Of a stretch of 64,000 bases of DNA, positions 43,660-52,699 are shown one piece after another. Made by a program: the position numbers and the translations under genes. The notes under the pieces are model-generated. The model made no database searches. It was not told the origin of the DNA and worked only from the letters and a program-made list of their open reading frames with translations. The DNA is taken from positions 5,642,001 through 5,706,000 of the forward strand of contig CP152408.1 in assembly GCA_038961845.1 (NCBI GenBank). The letters are read 5' to 3'. The first letter of the stretch is position 1, and every line of letters begins with the position of its first letter. Origin of the DNA: Xylophilus sp. GW821-FHT01B05 (lineage in GTDB: Bacteria > Pseudomonadota > Gammaproteobacteria > Burkholderiales > Burkholderiaceae_C).

Positions 43660-44754
43660 TCAGGGCTTATAGAGGCGCGTATGCGCCATTGGAATTTCGA
43701 GCACCACGGCTTCGCCGGCCTGCGGCGCGGCAGTGCCGTCAAGGCCGGTCAGCGGCAGCTTCACCGTGGCTTCGGCCTGGTCGCCACCGAGCTTGCACAG
43801 CAGCCGCAGGTGGTCGCCAAAGTAGATGACGCGCGCCACTTCGGCGGCGAGCATGTTGGCGCCTTGCGCCTCGGGCTGGCGGTGCAGCACCACGCGCTCG
43901 GGGCGAATGCAGGCCTCTACCGCCGTGCCCACGGCCGCGCCGCTGACGTTCAAGCCCTGCAGCACGCGGCCATCGGGCAGCGTCATGGCAGCCTGCTCGC
44001 CGCCGTGGCTCAGCTGGCCCTTGAGCACGGTGTTGTCACCGACAAAGCCGGCCACGAAGCGGTTGGCCGGCATCTCATAGAGGCGGTCCACCGTATCCAA
44101 CTGCTGGATCACGCCTTCGTTGAACACCGCCACGCGGTCGCTCATGGTGAGCGCCTCGCCCTGGTCATGTGTGACATACACAAAGGTCACGCCCAGTTGG
44201 CGGTGCAGGTCTTTCAGCTCGATCTGCATGTGCTCGCGCAGTTGCTTGTCGAGCGCGCCCAGCGGCTCGTCCATCAGCACCAGTTGCGGCTCGAACACCA
44301 GCGCGCGCGCCAGTGCCACGCGCTGCTGCTGGCCGCCGGAGAGCTGGCCGGGCAGGCGATCCGTCATGCCGCGCAGCTGCACCATGTCAAGCGCGCGCTG
44401 CACGCGGCGCTGCTGCTCGTCCTTGGGCACCTTGCGCACGGTCAGCGGATAGGCCACGTTCTGGCCCACGCTCAGGTGCGGGAACAGCGCGTAGTTCTGA
44501 AACACCATGCCAAAGTTGCGCTTGTGCGGCGGCGTCTTGGTGATCTGCTTGCCATCGAGCAGGATGTCGCCCGCAGTGGGCGACTCGAAGCCCGCCAGCA
44601 TCATCAGCGTGGTGGTCTTGCCCGAGCCCGAAGGCCCGAGCAGGCTCAAGAATTCGCCACGGTGGATGTCCAGATCAAGCTGGCGCACCACCAGGTGGTC
44701 GCCGTCATAGGTTTTCTGGACGCGCTGGAAGCGCACCAGTGGTTCTGCTGTCAT
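43660..44754 (-). CDS. potA: ABC transporter ATP-binding protein (PotA-like)
   Basis: A 364-residue cytoplasmic ATPase. Walker A GPSGSGKTT is near residue 40, the signature LSGGQQQRVALARAL near 137, Walker B LVLMDEPLGALD near 158, and the switch His in YVTHDQGEAL near 192. A C-terminal TOBE domain (from about 280, CIRPERVVLH) is typical of polyamine and iron ABC ATPases. ATG at 44754 is preferred to a TTG upstream. First gene of the potADBC-like operon, 23 bases after the aminotransferase gene. Confidence 0.93.
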   Translation of the reverse strand: MTAEPLVRFQRVQKTYDGDHLVVRQLDLDIHRGEFLSLLGPSGSGKTTTLMMLAGFESPTAGDILLDGKQITKTPPHKRNFGMVFQNYALFPHLSVGQNVAYPLTVRKVPKDEQQRRVQRALDMVQLRGMTDRLPGQLSGGQQQRVALARALVFEPQLVLMDEPLGALDKQLREHMQIELKDLHRQLGVTFVYVTHDQGEALTMSDRVAVFNEGVIQQLDTVDRLYEMPANRFVAGFVGDNTVLKGQLSHGGEQAAMTLPDGRVLQGLNVSGAAVGTAVEACIRPERVVLHRQPEAQGANMLAAEVARVIYFGDHLRLLCKLGGDQAEATVKLPLTGLDGTAAPQAGEAVVLEIPMAHTRLYKP

Positions 44755-44777
44755 GGAGGGCTTCAAGAAAGTGTCGA

Positions 44778-46070
44778 TCAGCGCAACGCGGCGAAACTGT
44801 CCGCCAGCAGCGCCAGGCCTTCGTCCACAAGCAAGTCCGATGCCGTCAAGGGCACCAGCACGCGAATGACGTTGCCATGGCTGCCGCAGGACAGCAGGAT
44901 CAGCCCGCGCCGCGCTGCCTCGGCCACCACCTGGCGCGTCAGTGCGGCGTCGGGCCGCGCGGTGTCGCCTTGCTCGAACAGCTCGATCGCCACCATGGCG
45001 CCCAGGCCCCGCACGTCGCCAATGGCCGGCTCATTGGTCGCAATGCGGCGCAGGCCGGCCGTGAGCCGCTCGCCCAGCGCCCGGCTGCGCGCCAGCAGTT
45101 GCTCGTCGTCAAACACTTTCAGCACCGCCAGCGCCGCCGCGCAGCCAATGGGGCTGCCGGCATAGGTGCCGCCCAGGCCGCCGGGCGTGGGGGCGTCCAT
45201 CACCTCGGCGCGGCCGACCACGCCCGAGATCGGGAAGCCGCCCGCCATCGACTTGGCGGTGGTGATCAGGTCCGGTGCCACGGGCCATTGCTCGCTGGCA
45301 AACCAGGTGCCGGTGCGGCCGGCGCCGGTCTGCACCTCGTCGGCAATGATCAGGATGCCGTAGCGGTCGGCCAGCGCGCGCAGGCCTTCAATAAAGTCGT
45401 TGGGCGCCACGTAGAAGCCGCCCTCGCCCTGCACCGGCTCCAGGATGAAAGCGGCCACGCGCTCGGGTTCGATGTCGTTTTTGAACAGCAGCTCGACCGA
45501 GTGCAGCGCATCGTCCACGCTCACGCCGTGCAGGGCGTTGGGGTACAGCGCATGGAACACCTCGCCGGGGAACGGGCCAAAGCCGATCTTGTAGGGCGCC
45601 ACCTTGCCGGTCAGGCCCAGCGTCATCATGGTGCGGCCGTGGTAGCCGCCGGTAAAGGCGATGACACCGGGGCGCTTGGTATAGGCGCGGGCGATCTTGA
45701 CGGCGTTCTCGACCGCCTCGGCGCCGGTGCTCAGGAAGATCGACTTCTTGGCGAAATTGCCCGGCGCCAGCGCATTCAGGCGCTCGGCCAGCTCCACATA
45801 AGACTCATAGGCCAGCACCTGGAAGCAGGTGTGCGAGTAAAGATCAACCTGCGCCTTCACGGCGGCGCTGATCTCGGGGTGGCAGTGGCCGGTGTTGAGC
45901 ACCGCGATGCCACCAGCAAAGTCGATATAGCGGCGCCCCTCGACATCCCAGACCTCGGCATTGGCGGCGCGGCTGACGAAGATTTCATGGGCCTGGCCAA
46001 CACCACGGGCCACGGCCGCGCCACGGCGGGCCATAAGGGCGGCATTGCTGAGATGGGGTTCGCGCTGCAT
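44778..46070 (-). CDS. gabT: 4-aminobutyrate--2-oxoglutarate transaminase
   Basis: A 430-residue class III PLP-dependent aminotransferase. STGAEAVENAVKIAR binds the cofactor phosphate, EPVQGEGGFY and IIADEVQTGAGRTG carry the cofactor Asp, and the PLP Lys is in TTAKSMAGGFP. These are those of GABA transaminase; a 5-aminovalerate or related omega-amino acid is also possible. The gene is divergent from a MocR-type regulator and followed 23 bases on by the polyamine-type importer, indicating uptake and breakdown of an omega-amino compound. Confidence 0.92.
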   Translation of the reverse strand: MQREPHLSNAALMARRGAAVARGVGQAHEIFVSRAANAEVWDVEGRRYIDFAGGIAVLNTGHCHPEISAAVKAQVDLYSHTCFQVLAYESYVELAERLNALAPGNFAKKSIFLSTGAEAVENAVKIARAYTKRPGVIAFTGGYHGRTMMTLGLTGKVAPYKIGFGPFPGEVFHALYPNALHGVSVDDALHSVELLFKNDIEPERVAAFILEPVQGEGGFYVAPNDFIEGLRALADRYGILIIADEVQTGAGRTGTWFASEQWPVAPDLITTAKSMAGGFPISGVVGRAEVMDAPTPGGLGGTYAGSPIGCAAALAVLKVFDDEQLLARSRALGERLTAGLRRIATNEPAIGDVRGLGAMVAIELFEQGDTARPDAALTRQVVAEAARRGLILLSCGSHGNVIRVLVPLTASDLLVDEGLALLADSFAALR

Positions 46071-46133
46071 GGATACGATCTGTGCCTGAAGGGTAAGAAG
46101 CAGGCACTTTAGGTTTTGCGCCCCGGCCCGGCC

Positions 46134-46187
46134 ATGTACACCGCAAGGGCCGGTCTGGCAGACTGTGCAGGTCCTGTACCCTGTACA
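46134..46187. promoter_or_regulatory. Candidate MocR/GabR-type operator repeats
   Basis: Three TGTAC units lie in the gabT/regulator gap: ATGTACA (46134-46140), CTGTACC (46174-46180) and CTGTACA (46181-46187). The last two are direct repeats with a 7-base period, and the first is 40 bases away, about four helical turns. MocR-type regulators such as GabR are known to bind paired direct repeats in such divergent promoters. Confidence 0.45.
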
Positions 46188-46232
46188 TACTTTCCCCAAC
46201 CTGGTGCAGATCGCCCTGCCAGGATGCCTTCG

Positions 46233-47642
46233 ATGCTTATTCTTCGCCCCGAACAACCAACCTCCCTGGTAAGCCAGATCGTGGAAGGGCTGCGTGGTCT
46301 GATCGGCACGCAGAGGCTCAAGGCCGACAGCAAGCTGCCCTCGATCCGCGCCTTCGCCGCCGCCCACGGCGTGAGCGTGTTCACGGTGGTCGAGGCCTAC
46401 GACCGGCTGGTGGCGCAAGGCCTGCTGGTGTCGCGCGCCAATGCGGGCTTTTTCGTCAAGCGGCGCAGCGAGGACAGCAGTGCAGGCGGCACCGTGGCAA
46501 CGCAGGCCGACCCGCGCTTCGATGCGCGCTGGTACCTGCGGCAGATCTTCGAGAACCGCAACCTGCCGCTCAAGCCCGGCTGCGGCTGGCTGCCGCACGA
46601 CTGGCTGTTCGAAGACGGCATACGCCGCAGCCTGCGCACGCTGGCCGCCGGCGGCACCGACATCGGCGGCTACGGCCTGCCCTTTGGCCATATGGCGCTG
46701 CGCATGGTGGTGGCCGAGTCGCTGTCCGAACGGCAGATCGTGGTCGAGGCCGATCAGGTGCTGCTCACCCAAGGCTCCAGCCAGGCGCTGGACCTGGTGG
46801 CGCGCCAGTTGCTCAAACCGGGCGACGAGGTGCTGGTGGATGACCCCGGCTATCCCAACCTGATGTTCATGCTGCGTTTTCTGGGCGTGAACCTGATCGG
46901 CGTGCCGCGCACGCCCACCGGCTACGACCTGCCCGCGCTGGAAGCGCTGCTGGCCGTGCACCGGCCCAAGGCCTTCTTCACCCAACCCCGGCTGCAAAGC
47001 CCGACCTGCTCGCTGGCATCACTGCCGCAACTGGTACGGCTGCTGCAACTGGCGCAAGAGCACCGCTTTGTGCTGGTAGAGAACGACATCTATGCCGACA
47101 TGGATGCGTCTTCACGGCCCTCGCTGGCCAGCCTGAGCCAACTGCGCCAGGTGATCTACGTCAGCAGCTTCTCCAAGACCATTTCGCCCAACATCCGGGT
47201 TGGCTATGTGGCGGCAGAGCCGGAGCTGATGGAGGATCTGGCCCAGCTGAAGATGGTTTCAGGCCTTACCTCTTCAGACATCACCGAGCGCCTGGCCTTT
47301 GGCGCCGTGACCGACGGCCGCTGGCGCAAGCACCTGAAATCGCTGCGCGACCGGCTGGCGCAGGCACACGCCAATGTCGCACGGCAGCTGGAGGCGCAGG
47401 GCTTCGAGCTGTTCCATGAGCCTGCCGCGGGCCTGTACCTGTGGGCACGCCACCCCGACATCACCGACACCGCCGAGCTGTCGCGACTGGCCGCCGCCGA
47501 AGGCATCCTGCTCGGCCCAGGCCAGCTGTTCCTGGTCAACCCGCGCCCCACCGGCTGGCTGCGCTTCAACGTGGCCTTCAGCGAGGACGAGCGGCTGTGG
47601 CGCTTCCTGGCGCGCAGCGTTGAGGAACGCAAGGGCGACTGA
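46233..47642 (+). CDS. MocR/GabR-type regulator (GntR HTH plus aminotransferase domain)
   Basis: A 469-residue regulator: GntR winged helix in residues 5-75 (KLPSIRAFAAAHGVSVFTVV) joined to a class I aminotransferase-like domain with the PLP Lys motif SSFSKTISPNIRVGYV near residue 315. Such proteins bind PLP and sense amino compounds. Divergence from gabT makes it the likely regulator of gabT and the ABC importer. The start at 46233 has AGGA 8 bases before. It is not certain whether it senses GABA or a polyamine product. Confidence 0.9.
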   Translation: MLILRPEQPTSLVSQIVEGLRGLIGTQRLKADSKLPSIRAFAAAHGVSVFTVVEAYDRLVAQGLLVSRANAGFFVKRRSEDSSAGGTVATQADPRFDARWYLRQIFENRNLPLKPGCGWLPHDWLFEDGIRRSLRTLAAGGTDIGGYGLPFGHMALRMVVAESLSERQIVVEADQVLLTQGSSQALDLVARQLLKPGDEVLVDDPGYPNLMFMLRFLGVNLIGVPRTPTGYDLPALEALLAVHRPKAFFTQPRLQSPTCSLASLPQLVRLLQLAQEHRFVLVENDIYADMDASSRPSLASLSQLRQVIYVSSFSKTISPNIRVGYVAAEPELMEDLAQLKMVSGLTSSDITERLAFGAVTDGRWRKHLKSLRDRLAQAHANVARQLEAQGFELFHEPAAGLYLWARHPDITDTAELSRLAAAEGILLGPGQLFLVNPRPTGWLRFNVAFSEDERLWRFLARSVEERKGD

Positions 47643-47650
47643 CTGACGGC

Positions 47651-47685
47651 AAAGAAAAAGGCCCGCAGCCTTGCAGCTGCGAGCC
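47651..47685 (-). terminator. Rho-independent terminator of ssb
   Basis: On the minus strand GGCTCGCAGC (47685-47676) pairs over ten bases, one of them G-U, with GCTGCGGGCC (47669-47660), loop TGCAAG, followed by TTTTTCTTT. It lies 28 bases past the ssb stop and between convergent genes. Confidence 0.8.
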
Positions 47686-47713
47686 TTGGTGGGCGGAACG
47701 GGGGCGTTCTGGA

Positions 47714-48262
47714 TCAGAACGGGATGTCGTCATCCATGTCGTCAAAGCCCGAGGGCGCGCGGCTGCTCGGGGCGGGTGCCGGGGCGGCGCGTGGGGCGGG
47801 CGCTGGGGCCGGGCGCGGTGCTGCGGCGGGCGCGGCGCGGCGTTGCGGCGGGGCGCTGTCGTAGCCGCCGCTGTCGCCGCCGCCTTCATAGCCGCCATCA
47901 CCACCGCCTTGCGGGCCGCCGGCGCCCTGACGGCTGCCGAGCATCTGCATCTGGTCAGCGCGGATTTCGGTGGTGTACTTTTCGATGCCGGCCTGGTCGG
48001 TCCACTTACGGGTGCGCAGGCTGCCTTCGACATAGACCTGCGAGCCCTTGCGCAGGTACTGGCCGGCGATTTCGGCGAGCTTGCCGTTGAAGACGATGCG
48101 GTGCCACTCGGTGGCCTCGCGCATTTCGCCGCTGGTCTTGTCGCGCCAGCGGTCGGTGGTGGCTACGGTGACGTTGGCGACCTGATCGCCGTTGGGGAAA
48201 GAGCGCATCTCGGGATCGCGACCGAGATTGCCAACGACGATGACTTTGTTGACGGATGCCAT
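47714..48262 (-). CDS. ssb: Single-stranded DNA-binding protein
   Basis: A 182-residue SSB. The OB fold fills residues 1-110 ([55 protein letters not shown]). A Gly-rich and then Pro/Ala-rich linker of about 60 residues follows, and the acidic tip DDMDDDIPF at the C-terminus recruits replication and repair partners. Complete and normal for the family. A strong terminator follows. The divergent ClC gene starts 115 bases away. Confidence 0.97.
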   Translation of the reverse strand: MASVNKVIVVGNLGRDPEMRSFPNGDQVANVTVATTDRWRDKTSGEMREATEWHRIVFNGKLAEIAGQYLRKGSQVYVEGSLRTRKWTDQAGIEKYTTEIRADQMQMLGSRQGAGGPQGGGDGGYEGGGDSGGYDSAPPQRRAAPAAAPRPAPAPAPRAAPAPAPSSRAPSGFDDMDDDIPF

Positions 48263-48377
48263 GGTGGGGGGCCTACAGAGAATGAGGTAGAGGGGGAAAG
48301 CAGCACTGGGGCCAGCGAAGGACCGCCATTGTGCCGCAGCCCGGGCCGGCACGGGGCTGCGAGAATCCCGGGCAACC

Positions 48378-49715
48378 ATGCGCGAGCACCCGAACTTCTG
48401 GCAGAGCGTCCAGGCTGAATTCTCCAGCTGGCGCCTGTGGCTGGACCGCAGCGTGGTGCTGGCCTATGCCATCGCCGCAGGCCTGCTGGTGGTGGCCTTC
48501 ACCATGCTGAGCGAGGTGGCTTTTGGCCTGTTCCAGCGGGTCTACCACTGGAACTGGTGGGCCGTGCTGCTGTGGACACCAGCCTGGACGGCGGCGCTGG
48601 TCTGGCTCACGCGGCGCCATTTCCCCGGCGCGGCGGGCTCCGGCATCCCGCAGGTGATGACGGCGCTGGAGCCGTCCCTGCCCGAGGCGCAGCGCGGCCG
48701 CTTCGTCAGCCTGCGCCTGACCGTGGCCAAGATCGTGCTGTCTTCCGCCGCGCTGATGGCCGGGCTGTCGGTGGGCCGCGAGGGGCCTTCCGTGCAGGTG
48801 GCCGCAGGCGTGATGCAGCATGCGCGGCGCTGGTTGCGCAAGGGCTCGGGCATAGACCAGCATGCACTGCTGGTGGCCGGCGGCGCGGCCGGCATTGCGG
48901 CGGCCTTCAATGCGCCGCTGGCCGGCGTGGTGTTTGCCATCGAGGAGCTGTCGCGCAAGCTGGAGTCGCGCAACAGCGGCCTGATCATCGCGGCCATCGT
49001 GCTGTCGGGGCTGATGGCGGTGTCGGCCTTTGGCAACCTGACCTACTTCGGCGTGATCCGCGTGCCGCACCTGGGCTGGAATGCACTGCTGCCGGGCCTG
49101 CTGGTGACCCTGGTGGCGGCGGTGCTGGGCGGCCTGTTCTCGCGCCTGCTGGCCAACTCCATCATTGGCCGCTCGCCCGACCGCTTCAGCCGCTGGCGGG
49201 CGCGCTACCCGGTGCGCTTTGCGGCGGCAGGCGGGCTGGTGATTGCCATCATCGGCTGCGTCACCGGCGGTGGCACCTTTGGCGCGGGCTCGGAAGAGGT
49301 CAAGCAGATGCTGGCGGGCGACGCCCATGCGCCGGCCTTCTTCGTCACGCTGAAGTTCATCGCCACCTGGCTCACCGCCTGGTGCGGCGTACCGGGCGGC
49401 ATCTTTGCGCCCTCGCTGTCGATTGGTGCCGGCGTGGGCCAGAACGTGGCACTGCTGACCGATGCCCACCTGGCGCCGGCGCTGATCGCCATGGGCATGG
49501 CGGCCTTCCTGGCGGCGGTGACGCAGGCGCCGCTTACGGCCTTCATCATCGTGATGGAGATGGTCGACGGCCACGCCATGGTGCTGAGCCTGATGGCCGC
49601 CGCCATGCTGGCCAGCCTGGTGTCGCGCATGCTGAGCCAGCCGCTGTACAGCGCGCTGTCGGAGCACATGCTGGCAGCAGCGGGGGGGCAGCCGCCTTCA
49701 GGGCCTCGGCACTGA
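48378..49715 (+). CDS. ClC family chloride channel/antiporter
   Basis: A 445-residue membrane protein with about ten to twelve hydrophobic segments. The selectivity motifs are present: GSGIPQ (near residue 88), GREGPSVQ with the gating Glu (near 134), and [12 protein letters not shown] (near 338). No CBS domains follow. It may be a Cl-/H+ exchanger as in E. coli ClcA or a channel; the sequence alone does not decide. Its last 18 bases overlap the 3' end of the convergent MFS gene. Confidence 0.92.
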   Translation: MREHPNFWQSVQAEFSSWRLWLDRSVVLAYAIAAGLLVVAFTMLSEVAFGLFQRVYHWNWWAVLLWTPAWTAALVWLTRRHFPGAAGSGIPQVMTALEPSLPEAQRGRFVSLRLTVAKIVLSSAALMAGLSVGREGPSVQVAAGVMQHARRWLRKGSGIDQHALLVAGGAAGIAAAFNAPLAGVVFAIEELSRKLESRNSGLIIAAIVLSGLMAVSAFGNLTYFGVIRVPHLGWNALLPGLLVTLVAAVLGGLFSRLLANSIIGRSPDRFSRWRARYPVRFAAAGGLVIAIIGCVTGGGTFGAGSEEVKQMLAGDAHAPAFFVTLKFIATWLTAWCGVPGGIFAPSLSIGAGVGQNVALLTDAHLAPALIAMGMAAFLAAVTQAPLTAFIIVMEMVDGHAMVLSLMAAAMLASLVSRMLSQPLYSALSEHMLAAAGGQPPSGPRH

Positions 49716-50882
49716 CACCGGCCGCAGGCCCCAGGTGACGGCCAGCCAGAGCAGGGACAGCAGCAGCGTGGCCGCGAACAGGCCCGTGGGGCCGGCGAAC
49801 TTCACCAGCACCCCGCCCAAGGCACCGCCCGCGAACAGGCCCAGCGACTGCAGCGTGTTGTAGGCGCCCAGCGCCGTGCCGCGCAGCGCCGCTGGCGCCA
49901 TGCGCGACACCAGGCTGGGCTGGCTCGCCTCCAGCACATTGAAGCCGCAAAAGAACACAAACATCAGCAGCCCCAGCCAGGCAATGCCCGGGCCGCCCTC
50001 GCCGCCCCATGCCGCCAGCAGCAGGCCCAGTTGCACCAGCGCCACCAGGACGACCGCGCCACGCAGCGCCGCGCGCAGGTGGCCGCGCCGCTCCAGCCGG
50101 AACAGGCCCAGGCCCATCACCAGAAAAGACGCCAGCACCGCCGGCAGGTAGACCCACCAGTGGTGCATCTTGTCCAGGCCGGCCTGCACCAGCAGGCCAG
50201 GCACTGCCACCCACATGGCCAGCTGGATGGTGTGCAGCGCAAACACGCCGGCATTGAGCCGCAGCAGGTCGCCATGGCGCAGCAACGCGGCCAGCGGCGC
50301 GCGCTCTGCGCTGCGGTGCAGGGCCGGCTCGGGCGGCACCCACCAGAGCACCACGGCCACGCCGGCCAGCGCCAGCCCCCCCGTCAGGCCAAACAGGCCC
50401 GGCAGCCCGGCCCAGGCCGCCAGCGGCGGTGCCGCCACCAGCGCCACGGCAAACATCAGGCCGATGCTGCCGCCGATCAGCGCCATGGCCTTGGTGCGCA
50501 CCACCTCGCGCGTCTGGTCGGCCAGCAGCGCCGTCACCGCAGCCGATACCGCGCCGGCGCCCTGCAGCGCGCGGCCGGCCACCAGCCAGGGCAGGCTGGG
50601 CGCGAAGGCCGCGACAAAGCTGCCCAGCGCAAACACCAGCAGGCCAGCCACGATCACCCGCTTGCGGCCCAGCCGGTCAGAGGCGATGCCAAAGGGCATC
50701 TGCAAAAAAGCCTGGGTCAGCCCGTAGATGCCCATGGCCAGCCCGACCAGCGCCGGGTCGTCGCCGCCCGGGTACTTGCGCGCCTCCAGTGCAAACACCG
50801 GCAGCACCAGGAACAGGCCCAGCATGCGCAACGCGAAGATGGCCGCCAGCGCAGCACTGGCGCGGCGCTCCAGCGGCGTCAT
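49698..50882 (-). CDS. Major facilitator superfamily transporter
   Basis: A 394-residue transporter with twelve expected membrane helices, similar to the YajR/drug-exporter-type MFS group. The loop 2-3 motif GIASDRLGRKRVIV (residues 65-78) is the MFS signature, and ALQGAGAVSAAV in helix 4-5 resembles proton-drug antiporters. The ATG at 50882 gives MTPLERRASAALAAIFALRM, the usual start; an ATG at 51029 with GGAG would add 49 Pro/Ala-rich residues. Substrate unknown. Confidence 0.88.
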   Translation of the reverse strand: MTPLERRASAALAAIFALRMLGLFLVLPVFALEARKYPGGDDPALVGLAMGIYGLTQAFLQMPFGIASDRLGRKRVIVAGLLVFALGSFVAAFAPSLPWLVAGRALQGAGAVSAAVTALLADQTREVVRTKAMALIGGSIGLMFAVALVAAPPLAAWAGLPGLFGLTGGLALAGVAVVLWWVPPEPALHRSAERAPLAALLRHGDLLRLNAGVFALHTIQLAMWVAVPGLLVQAGLDKMHHWWVYLPAVLASFLVMGLGLFRLERRGHLRAALRGAVVLVALVQLGLLLAAWGGEGGPGIAWLGLLMFVFFCGFNVLEASQPSLVSRMAPAALRGTALGAYNTLQSLGLFAGGALGGVLVKFAGPTGLFAATLLLSLLWLAVTWGLRPVSVPRP

Positions 50883-51094
50883 GGCAGAAGCAGGGCTGCG
50901 CGCGGCGGCGCGCGGGGGCACGGTGGAGGATGGCAAAGGCGGGGGGCTGGACACGGCAGGCGATGGCGGCAAGGCAATCGGGACGAAAGCGAAGACCGGC
51001 CCGCGGCGCCGCGGATCGGCGCCGGGCATTGTCTCCGATCACCGGCGCGCCACGCGCGGCACCCTTTCACAATAGTTACGTTTCGTAGCGAGCG

Positions 51095-51103
51095 TGCTGT
51101 AAT
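51095..51103 (+). promoter_or_regulatory. Extended -10 element right before the diguanylate cyclase gene
   Basis: TGCTGTAAT matches the extended -10 form TG-N-TATAAT with one change. It ends seven bases before the ATG at 51111, leaving almost no 5' leader and no room for a ribosome-binding site. Confidence 0.45.
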
Positions 51104-51110
51104 CGCGCCC

Positions 51111-52691
51111 ATGAGCGCAGCCCGAAGACTCCAAGGCGCCTGGAAGGATGCGGTCCAGGCCTGGGCGAGCGTGGGCGAGGCCCCGGCCGAGCTGGAGCGC
51201 TGGGCCGCCTTCATGCTGCACTGCGACCGGCTGCACAACCTGGCGCAAGAGCACGGCATGGCCGAGGTCGAACACGCGCTGGCGCCGCTGCTGCAACTGC
51301 TGGGCAACATCGCCGAGCCCGCAGACGCGGCCTATGCCCCGGCCCACCGGCTGGTGCCGGCCATCGCCGAGGCCGTGCACGGCGTCTATGACGGCAGCGG
51401 CCAGCTGCGCGCGGGCAGCGCCTCCGAGCGCGCGGCCCACGCCACCCCGACCGTGCTGGTGCTGAGCCGCGACGAGGCCGCCACCGAAGACCTGCTGCTG
51501 CAAATGGAGCACTACGGCTACCGCGTGCTGCGCGAGCCCGATGCGCAGCGCGGCCTGGCCACCGCCGCAGCGCAGCGGCCACTGGCCGTGATCGTCGACC
51601 TGACGCAGGGCTTCGAGCCCGCCGCGCCCATCGTCGCCGAGCTAACCCGCCTGGGCCTGCCCTGGTGCGCCCTGGCACGCCAGGGCGACTACGCGCTGCG
51701 GCTGCAGGCGGTGCGGCAGGGCGCGCTGTTCTTCTTCCTGGCGCCGCTGTCCATCGACACCCTGGTGGAAGTGCTGGACCCGCTCGCCTACCCGCAGCAG
51801 GAAGCCCCCTACCGCGTGCTGGTGCTGGACGACTCGCGCACCGTGCTGGCCAGCGTGCGCCAGGCGCTGCGGCCCTATCCGCAACTGCACCTGGGCGTGC
51901 TCAGCCGGCCCGAGCGCGTGCTGGACGTGCTCAACTACTACTGGCCCGACGTGCTGCTGCTGGACTTCCACCTGCGCGACTGCACCGGGCTGGAGGTGGC
52001 GCGCATCATCCGCCAGCACAAGGCCTTTGAATCCATTCCCATCGTCTACCTCACCAGCGAAACCCGCGAGGCCATGCAGCAAGAGGCCATGCGCCACGGC
52101 GGCGACGACTTCCTGATCAAGCCGGTGGGCCGGGAGCAGCTCTTCCACACCGTGCTGCACAAGGCACGGCGCTACCGTGGCCTGCGCAAACTCATGGTGG
52201 AAGACAGCCTGACCGGCCTCTACAACCACGTAAAGACCAAGTCGCTGCTGCAGCAGAGCCTGGCGCAGGCCGAGCGCCAGCGCGTGCCGCTGTGCTACGC
52301 CATCCTGGACATAGACCACTTCAAGCGCGTCAACGACGGCTACGGCCACGCCATCGGCGACAAGGTCATCAAGGCCCTGGCGCGGCACCTGCGCCAGCAC
52401 CTGCGCGACGCAGACATCGTCGGCCGCTATGGCGGCGAGGAGTTCGTGGTGGTGCTGCGCGGCTGCACGCCCGAGCAGGCCCAGCGGCGGCTCGACGCCC
52501 TGCGCGAGAGCTTTGGCCAGCTCTACCACGCCTATGACGACGGCATCTTCGTCAGCACCTTCAGCGCCGGCATTGCCCACTACCCGGCCTGCGGCTCCAT
52601 GACCGGGCTCATGGCCGCCGCCGACGCCGCGCTCTACGCCGCCAAGCGCGCAGGCCGTAACCAGGTACTGATGGCCGATACGGCAGACTGA
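51111..52691 (+). CDS. Diguanylate cyclase with two receiver domains (REC-REC-GGDEF)
   Basis: A 526-residue response regulator. Residues 1-100 are a helical region of unknown kind. A first receiver-like domain (about 105-225) is degenerate: VIVDLTQG keeps an Asp but the conserved Lys is missing (FFFLAPLS). The second (about 235-360) is complete: LDDSR, phosphoacceptor Asp in LLLDFHLRD, YLTSE, and LIKPV. The GGDEF domain ends the protein with GGEEF near residue 441 and an RxxD inhibitory site (RDAD) five residues before, so it should make cyclic di-GMP. It is followed eight bases on by a histidine kinase gene. Confidence 0.93.
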   Translation: MSAARRLQGAWKDAVQAWASVGEAPAELERWAAFMLHCDRLHNLAQEHGMAEVEHALAPLLQLLGNIAEPADAAYAPAHRLVPAIAEAVHGVYDGSGQLRAGSASERAAHATPTVLVLSRDEAATEDLLLQMEHYGYRVLREPDAQRGLATAAAQRPLAVIVDLTQGFEPAAPIVAELTRLGLPWCALARQGDYALRLQAVRQGALFFFLAPLSIDTLVEVLDPLAYPQQEAPYRVLVLDDSRTVLASVRQALRPYPQLHLGVLSRPERVLDVLNYYWPDVLLLDFHLRDCTGLEVARIIRQHKAFESIPIVYLTSETREAMQQEAMRHGGDDFLIKPVGREQLFHTVLHKARRYRGLRKLMVEDSLTGLYNHVKTKSLLQQSLAQAERQRVPLCYAILDIDHFKRVNDGYGHAIGDKVIKALARHLRQHLRDADIVGRYGGEEFVVVLRGCTPEQAQRRLDALRESFGQLYHAYDDGIFVSTFSAGIAHYPACGSMTGLMAAADAALYAAKRAGRNQVLMADTAD

Positions 52692-52699
52692 CAAAACCC

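Noticed and set aside
46071..46997. N-terminal extension of gabT across the regulator gene
   Set aside because: It would be antisense to the MocR gene; the ATG at 46070 gives the normal aminotransferase start.
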